The translations under genes and the position numbers were made by a program. A stretch of 10,592 nt of DNA from Clostridium sp. CAG:273 (lineage in GTDB: Bacteria; Bacillota; Clostridia; TANB77; CAG-508): positions 1 through 10,592 of the forward strand of contig FR901499.1 of NCBI GenBank assembly GCA_000438355.1, read 5' to 3'. This document shows positions 6,245-10,592 of the stretch, piece by piece. Under the pieces are notes generated by a model. The model was given only the letters and a program-made list of their open reading frames with translations, was not told the DNA's origin and did no database searches. The number at the start of each line of letters is the position of its first letter. Position 1 is the stretch's first letter.

Positions 6245-7411
6245 TCATTTACCTATTGCTGTGAAAGAAAGCATTAATCCTCCACATGTATTTGCACCAT
6301 GTTCTTTTGAACCATATTCACCAAATGTAAATATTGTCATAAATGGTACTCCGTTTGCTTCTTTTTGTAATTGTTTTGCAACCTCGTCTATTCTGTCTCC
6401 AATTCCTAATTTTCTTCCTCCACAATGAACTAATAAATATGCTCCAACATCTTGTTTTAAGTTCTTTTTAGCTTCTTTTAATGCTTTTCCTGTTGAATCT
6501 ATTAATTCATCAACAGTTGCTTCCATTTGAATAACAGCTGTGTTTACTGCTAAATTATTTCCTATATTCATTGAATAATCATCATTTCCATTCATTGGAT
6601 GACGAATTGCTACTAAATCTCCTAATCTATCTTTTACACCTAATGGTGCTAATATTGTTTGAGAAAGTAAATTTCCACCTGCTAAATCTTTTAATTTTTT
6701 ACCTGTCCATTCTGCATATTTTTTCATTGCAGGTACTCCATCTATTTCTACTAATGTTCTTTTTCCTTCTATCTTTGTAATAACACCTGAATTTGTTGTT
6801 TCATGATATGCTCCTGTATATACATTTGCCATTGGTTTATCTGTATAGAAAAATGCTACTGCACAACCATCTGAAAATACTTTATCGTTTGTGAAAATGC
6901 TCCAATCTCCTGATACTGTGTTATCTGCTGCACTTCCTCCAAAGAAAGGTACTCTACCAATTACGTCTTCAATACCTTTTAAGTAATCTTCCTCTTCTGC
7001 TGGAGAAGCTACCATATAAAAATATGCTGGCGCTACTGTTTTACCTGCTTTCTCCATTGCTTCTTTTGCAAGTAGTCTACCTGTTTCTCTTGCATCTTTT
7101 TGTTTACTTGACCCAGCTACTCCTACCGTTGTATCTGGATCTCCTATTGCCATAATTCCAACAAATCCATTCTCAGATGAAATATATCCATCTGGAACTA
7201 TAATTCCTCCACTTGATGTACAACCAATAATTGGTGCTGTACCAAGTTCTTCTTTTGCTCCTTCTAGCACTTCTTTAACATTATTATCTGATGATGTGTA
7301 CAAAAATGCTACTTTTGTTTGAACTAAATCTACTACAGCCTTTTTAGCTGAGGCTCTTCCTGCTTCAAAATTATTTGCTTCTGTACTCCAACCTATGTTT
7401 GATTTTAACAT
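6245..7411 (-). CDS. Stand-alone FIST-domain protein (FIST_N + FIST_C)
   Basis: A 388-aa cytoplasmic protein made only of FIST N (about residues 34-200) and FIST C (about 230-365). FIST is a predicted small-ligand sensory domain, often found fused to signalling outputs; no kinase, GGDEF or methyl-accepting output is present here. Typical elements are PIIGCTSSGGI (60-70), VPFFGGSAADN (154-164), the hydrophobic strand YLLVHCGGRKLGIG (325-338), and the C-terminal FMTIFTFGEYG (357-367) followed by ANTCGG. The start at 7411 is set by AAGGAGG (7419-7425), 7 nt upstream; an in-frame ATG at 7453 has no such site. As first gene of the unit with two aldehyde/alcohol enzymes, it may sense or bind a metabolite of that pathway. 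No biochemical function can be read from the sequence. Confidence 0.88.
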   Translation of the reverse strand: MLKSNIGWSTEANNFEAGRASAKKAVVDLVQTKVAFLYTSSDNNVKEVLEGAKEELGTAPIIGCTSSGGIIVPDGYISSENGFVGIMAIGDPDTTVGVAGSSKQKDARETGRLLAKEAMEKAGKTVAPAYFYMVASPAEEEDYLKGIEDVIGRVPFFGGSAADNTVSGDWSIFTNDKVFSDGCAVAFFYTDKPMANVYTGAYHETTNSGVITKIEGKRTLVEIDGVPAMKKYAEWTGKKLKDLAGGNLLSQTILAPLGVKDRLGDLVAIRHPMNGNDDYSMNIGNNLAVNTAVIQMEATVDELIDSTGKALKEAKKNLKQDVGAYLLVHCGGRKLGIGDRIDEVAKQLQKEANGVPFMTIFTFGEYGSKEHGANTCGGLMLSFTAIGK

Positions 7412-7462
7412 ATCAATTCCTCCTTTGTCTTTAATAAATTTATATAAATTCATTATGGTTTG

Positions 7463-7491
7463 ATTATATACTTAATATATATTTTTTACAA
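7463..7491 (-). promoter_or_regulatory. Promoter of the FIST-aldehyde dehydrogenase-fucO unit
   Basis: On the minus strand TTGTAA (7486-7491), a 17-bp spacer and a perfect TATAAT (7463-7468), about 50 nt before the FIST start codon. Just upstream sits TTGTGAA (minus strand, 7497-7503), which equals one half of the Rex redox-repressor site, but the other half is poor. The rest of the gap to 7612 is AT-rich and shows nothing clear. Confidence 0.6.
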
Positions 7492-7612
7492 TAATTTTCA
7501 CAAAAAAGTTACCTTTTTTTCTATTTTCTCTTTTCAAAGTTAAAATTAGCTATAATACTTTATTTTTCAATATATTTAGAGCTTTTAAAACACAATTATA
7601 CATTTTAATTTT

Positions 7613-7846
7613 TTATACTTTATACTCAATTTCTTCCATATGAGGAAACATTTCTTTTATGCGTTTAAATGTTAACATGCTATGTCTTGGTTGAGGATTT
7701 TTTTCATGTTCTGTAAGAAGCTTTTGTGTATAACAATTTTCAGAAGTTTTATATAATAAATACCTATTTCTTACATAAGTATAATAAATTTGATATCCCT
7801 CATCTAAATTATTACAAAATTCATTAAATGTATATTTTCCATCCAT
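7613..7846 (-). CDS. Hypothetical 77-aa soluble protein
   Basis: I do not recognise this protein. It is supported by AAAGGAG (7854-7860) 7 nt before the ATG, its own promoter and host-like codon use. It is soluble, tyrosine-rich in the first half (YQIYYTYVRNRYLLYKTS, 19-36) and has the motif NPQPRHSMLTFKRIKEMFPH (50-69). There are two cysteines (C11 and C38) and no signal or membrane segment. It follows rnr on the same strand but after a 136-nt gap with a separate promoter. No good terminator follows it. It could be a small regulator or adaptor, but no function is claimed. Confidence 0.75.
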   Translation of the reverse strand: MDGKYTFNEFCNNLDEGYQIYYTYVRNRYLLYKTSENCYTQKLLTEHEKNPQPRHSMLTFKRIKEMFPHMEEIEYKV

Positions 7847-7869
7847 CTTTTTTCTCCTTTTAGTTCTTA

Positions 7870-7899
7870 ATTATAGTGACTTTTTATCTTTATATACAA
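7870..7899 (-). promoter_or_regulatory. Promoter of the 77-aa gene
   Basis: On the minus strand TTGTAT (7894-7899), an 18-bp spacer and a perfect TATAAT (7870-7875), 23 nt before the start codon, with the ribosome binding site in between. Hexamers are easy to find in DNA this AT-rich, so support is moderate. Confidence 0.5.
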
Positions 7900-7982
7900 A
7901 TTTAAAAAAATAAAATTTGTTTTATATTTTATTCCAGTTCACTTATAATTTATATTTTAGAAAATTATAATCTAGTCCCAAT

Positions 7983-9965
7983 TTATAAACTTTCAAAATC
8001 TATTTTTCTAGTTTGTTTATTTGCAGCTATTACACGTATTCTAATTTTATCACCTATATGGTACACTTTCTTTGTCTTTTCCCCTATTAGCGTTTTATTG
8101 TCTTCATCATATATAAAGTATTCATTACCTAGATTATCAAATCTAATTAACCCTTCAACAGTATTTTCAAGTTCTACAAATATACCAAATGATGTTACAC
8201 TTGAAATTATTCCTTCGTATTCTTCTCCAATTTTATTTTGCATATATTCTGCTTTTTTTACATCTTCTGCATCTCTTTCTACTTTTTGTGCTATTTTCTC
8301 ACATTCAGATGATTGTTCTGCATATTTTTCTGCTTGTCCAATATATTTTTCATAAAGTTCATCTGGCAATTTATTCTTTATAGTTTTACTTTCTTGTTTT
8401 TCCTCTAAATTAACCTTTTTTGAAGTGCTAATATCATTTTTTATTTCTATTTTATTATTATTATCATTTAAATATTGTGATATTACTCTATGTATAAATA
8501 AGTCTGGATATCTTCTTATAGGAGATGTAAAATGGCAATAACACTTACTTGCTATACCAAAGTGACCTTTATTTTCAGGTTCATATTTAGCAACTTTTAA
8601 TGTTCTTAATATTAATGTTGATATAACTTTTTCTTCTGGCTTTCCTTTAATTTGTTTTAATACTTCTTCAAATGCAATAGGTTCTACTGTATCTTTATTT
8701 ATCTTTATTTTGTAACCTAAATTAAATAAAAATTTATTTAATTCTTTTACTTTATCCATATCTGGTATTTCATGAACTCTATATATAAATGGTGCCTTTA
8801 ATTTATTAAAAGTCTCTGCTACAACTTCATTTGCTGTAAGCATAAATTGTTCTATTATTTCATTTGCAAATGATGTTTCATATTTTTTTACATCTACAGC
8901 AATTCCATTTTTATCTAATATAATTTTACTTTCTGGAATATCTAAACTTAAGTATCCGTTTTTTTCTCTTCTTGTTTTTAAAATTTTTGCCAAGTCTTCC
9001 ATTCTTTTAAAATGAGACATATATTTTTTATATTTTTTTACTACTTCTGTTTTATATTCTTCTTTTTTGTCTATCTCTGTTTTATTTAATTTTTCTTCTT
9101 CAATTTTCAATTTATTTTCAGAATTTACTATATCTAATTTTTCACTTATTTTTATATCTTCTATAGTTTTAATAGTATTTTCTATAAATTCATTATCTTT
9201 TTTCTTATTATTACTATTTTCAAGTATAATCTTAACATTATTGTATGTCATTCTTTCACTTACATTTATTACAGTTTTAGCAATTTTAGATTTTACTATA
9301 TTACCTTCTTTGTTTATTTCCATTATTACAGAAATAGCAAATCTATCTTGTCCAGCATTTAAGCTACATATTCCATTTGAAAGTTCTCTAGGAAGCATTG
9401 GTATTACTCTGTCTAGCATATATATACTTGTACCTCTTGTAATTGCTTCTTTATCTAATTTAGATCCACTTTTTACATAATGGCTAACATCTGCAATATG
9501 TACACCTAATTCATAATTTCCATTTTTTAGTTTTTTAACACTTACAGCATCGTCTAAGTCTTTTGAGTCATCTCCATCTATTGTAAACATTTCTTCTTTG
9601 CGTAAATCTAATCTGTTATGAATTTCTTGCTTATCTATTTCCTGTTTAATTGACTTTGCTTCTTTTAAAACAGGTATTGGAAATTCGTATGGTAAATTAT
9701 ATTCCTTAACAAGGCAAAGCATATCCACACCTGCTTGGTTTATATTTCCTATTACTTCAATTATCTTTCCTTCTGCATTTTTCTTTTTTTCTGGATATTT
9801 TGTTATTTTAACTAAAACTTTTTGATTATTTTTAGCTTTGTTTTTATTTTTTTTAGATATAAAAATATCTGTACCAAGACTTGTATCATCTGGCACAACA
9901 AAACCAAAGTTTTTGCTGTTTTGATATGTTCCAACAACAGTATTTTTTTCTTTATTATCTTTCAT
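7983..9965 (-). CDS. rnr: RNase R-type 3'-5' exoribonuclease lacking its N-terminal domains
   Basis: A 660-aa RNB-family exoribonuclease that degrades RNA 3' to 5'. Order: one cold-shock domain (about 9-75, VGTYQNSKNFGFVVPDD), an RNB catalytic domain (about 115-500) and a C-terminal S1 domain (582-660). Catalytic acidic residues are D130, D136, D138 and D139 (TIDGDDSKDLDDAV), equivalent to E. coli D272, D278, D280 and D281. HFTSPIRRYPDLFIHR (478-493) and GVHIADVSHYV are intact. About 142 residues are missing before the active site relative to E. coli, matching the helix-turn-helix and first cold-shock domains. An in-frame TGA two codons upstream rules out a simple extension. Two charged insertions lie near 245-316 and 500-532, and the basic C-terminal tail is absent. 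The start is set by AGGTG (9972-9976), 6 nt upstream. It lies 71 nt after secG, behind a terminator-like hairpin. Confidence 0.93.
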   Translation of the reverse strand: MKDNKEKNTVVGTYQNSKNFGFVVPDDTSLGTDIFISKKNKNKAKNNQKVLVKITKYPEKKKNAEGKIIEVIGNINQAGVDMLCLVKEYNLPYEFPIPVLKEAKSIKQEIDKQEIHNRLDLRKEEMFTIDGDDSKDLDDAVSVKKLKNGNYELGVHIADVSHYVKSGSKLDKEAITRGTSIYMLDRVIPMLPRELSNGICSLNAGQDRFAISVIMEINKEGNIVKSKIAKTVINVSERMTYNNVKIILENSNNKKKDNEFIENTIKTIEDIKISEKLDIVNSENKLKIEEEKLNKTEIDKKEEYKTEVVKKYKKYMSHFKRMEDLAKILKTRREKNGYLSLDIPESKIILDKNGIAVDVKKYETSFANEIIEQFMLTANEVVAETFNKLKAPFIYRVHEIPDMDKVKELNKFLFNLGYKIKINKDTVEPIAFEEVLKQIKGKPEEKVISTLILRTLKVAKYEPENKGHFGIASKCYCHFTSPIRRYPDLFIHRVISQYLNDNNNKIEIKNDISTSKKVNLEEKQESKTIKNKLPDELYEKYIGQAEKYAEQSSECEKIAQKVERDAEDVKKAEYMQNKIGEEYEGIISSVTSFGIFVELENTVEGLIRFDNLGNEYFIYDEDNKTLIGEKTKKVYHIGDKIRIRVIAANKQTRKIDFESL

Positions 9966-9988
9966 ATTTCACACCTACTACATAGCAC

Positions 9989-10013
9989 AAAAGCGACAGC
10001 CATAAACCGTCGC
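9989..10013 (-). terminator. Terminator-like hairpin between secG and rnr
   Basis: On the minus strand the arms GCGACGG and CTGTCGC (7 pairs including one G-T) enclose TTTATGG, followed by only four T residues and then the rnr ribosome binding site. It follows the secG stop by 23 nt. The short T-run suggests partial termination, with some read-through supplying rnr. I see no other promoter for rnr. Confidence 0.65.
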
Positions 10014-10036
10014 TCCAATGCTTATTTTATTTTTTA

Positions 10037-10285
10037 TTAAATCATGTATAAAATTCCTAAAACAATTGCTAAGACTGCAAATAGAACTCCTAGGATAATA
10101 GTCCATCTTTTCATTCTACCTTCTTTAGTTCTACCTTTATTTTGCTCATAAAAGTTATTTGTACTAGAACCCATTATTGTTCCAGAAGCTCCTTGATTAT
10201 CTTTTGCTTGTATTGTAGCTAATATAATTAAAGCGACACAAACTATTACATATAAACCTAAAACAATGTATTTTACTATTTCCAT
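10037..10285 (-). CDS. secG: Preprotein translocase subunit SecG
   Basis: An 82-aa small membrane protein of the SecYEG translocon, which assists SecA-driven export. Two hydrophobic spans are visible (about 4-25 and 61-82), joined by a polar cytoplasmic loop with the family pattern QAKDNQGASGTIMGSS (26-41) and NNFYEQNKGRTKEGRMKRW (43-61). Bacterial SecG is usually 70-80 aa in Gram-positives, so it is full length. AGGAG (10295-10299) lies 9 nt before the ATG. It is followed by rnr, the usual Firmicute order secG-rnr, although smpB is not found downstream here. Confidence 0.94.
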   Translation of the reverse strand: MEIVKYIVLGLYVIVCVALIILATIQAKDNQGASGTIMGSSTNNFYEQNKGRTKEGRMKRWTIILGVLFAVLAIVLGILYMI

Positions 10286-10331
10286 ATTTACACTCTCCTA
10301 CTTATGTTTCTCATATCTTAGAACGAATTAT

Positions 10332-10360
10332 ATTGTAACATATAAGTTAGAAAAATGCAA
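10332..10360 (-). promoter_or_regulatory. Promoter of secG
   Basis: On the minus strand TTGCAT (10355-10360), a 17-bp spacer and TACAAT (10332-10337), preceded by TGT, giving an extended -10. An overlapping TATAAT (10327-10332) has no matching -35. It sits between the end of the small Cys-rich gene and the secG ribosome binding site. Confidence 0.6.
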
Positions 10361-10372
10361 ATACTTTTTTTA

Positions 10373-10534
10373 CTATCTTCCGCATCCACATCCGAAATTT
10401 GTAAATAATAATAAGAATATTATTATAAAAAATAATATTGTGCTGTCATTATTACATCCTCCAAATAAATTGCCAAATAATCCTCCTTGATTACAATTAT
10501 TGCAGCAACTACAATCTCTTACTTCGTCTTGCAT
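10373..10534 (-). CDS. 53-aa Cys/Gly-rich single-span membrane peptide
   Basis: This short gene has a strong ribosome binding site, GGAGGT (10541-10546), 6 nt before the ATG. The peptide has a Cys/Asn/Gly-rich head with CSCCNNC (8-14), GGLFGNLFGGCNND (17-30), one hydrophobic helix (32-44, STILFFIIIFLLLF), and a tail FGCGCGR with two more cysteines: seven in total. The layout resembles small conserved clostridial membrane peptides with a GLFGNLFGG-like head and a GCGCG-like tail, some of which are thought to be spore-associated; that link is from memory and uncertain. It precedes secG on the same strand, but secG has its own promoter. Its own promoter would lie at or beyond the window edge; I see no clear one in 10547-10592. 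Confidence 0.75.
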   Translation of the reverse strand: MQDEVRDCSCCNNCNQGGLFGNLFGGCNNDSTILFFIIIFLLLFTNFGCGCGR

Positions 10535-10592
10535 ACTTTTACCTCCAATTCATACTTTTATTTTGGATAATATTTACATATATTATTTTACT

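Noticed and set aside
7486..7503. Possible Rex redox-repressor site ahead of the FIST gene
   Set aside because: One half (TTGTGAA) is perfect, but the opposite half matches the consensus at only three of seven positions, so I do not call an operator.
4721..7515. Shared octamer GTTACCTT upstream of fucO (4721-4728) and upstream of the FIST gene (7508-7515)
   Set aside because: Two copies of an 8-mer near related genes is suggestive, but there is no palindrome or further match, and chance cannot be excluded in this DNA.
7897..7919. Hairpin CAAATTT/AAATTTG between rnr and the 77-aa gene as rnr terminator
   Set aside because: The stem is all A-T apart from its outer pair and has no T-run on the minus-strand exit.
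9067..9480. 137-codon plus-strand frame inside rnr
   Set aside because: It is a hydrophobic shadow of the lysine/glutamate-rich part of RNase R on the other strand, with no ribosome binding site.

Overview
The window comes from a very AT-rich, low-GC Firmicute, most likely a spore-forming anaerobe of the class Clostridia. The evidence is a SigH-type sporulation sigma factor, an iron-dependent alcohol dehydrogenase, strong AGGAGG ribosome binding sites and host codon use that avoids G and C. I see no phage, CRISPR array, insertion sequence or plasmid replication gene.

Layout, left to right. The left edge cuts a minus-strand tRNA-Thr(GGT) (1-40). sigH follows (minus, 202-858), with a near-consensus vegetative promoter. 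Divergent from it is rqcH (plus, 1068-2792), a ribosome quality-control factor with its own promoter and a short terminator. Next comes a self-contained cassette (about 2904-3416): an extended -10 promoter, a 17-bp perfect palindrome at the predicted transcription start, and a 124-codon gene of about 44% GC (hand count). Rqc-gene sequence sampled next to it is near 22% GC, and I do not recognise the product. The cassette ends in two abutting hairpins, the second a strong bidirectional terminator.

A minus-strand unit occupies 7491-3431: promoter, FIST-domain sensor protein, aldehyde dehydrogenase, and a FucO-type alcohol dehydrogenase. An intercistronic hairpin and a long-range inverted repeat lie in the gaps between the genes. 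It looks like an aldehyde-handling operon that oxidises or reduces a small aldehyde, with a possible small-ligand sensor as first gene.

The right third is a second minus-strand series: a 53-aa Cys-rich single-span membrane peptide (10534-10373), secG (10285-10037), a terminator-like hairpin, an unusual RNase R (9965-7983) and a 77-aa hypothetical gene with its own promoter (7846-7613). The RNase R lacks the N-terminal helix-turn-helix and first cold-shock domain and carries two lysine/glutamate-rich insertions. smpB, which often follows secG-rnr in Firmicutes, is absent here.

No gene-free stretch exceeds 300 bases. The longest gaps (859-1067, 2793-2989, 7412-7612) contain the promoters and terminators listed and otherwise only AT-rich sequence. 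The best candidates for something undescribed are the foreign-composition 124-aa cassette, the shortened RNase R and the FIST/aldehyde operon. None is proven to be a new system from sequence alone.
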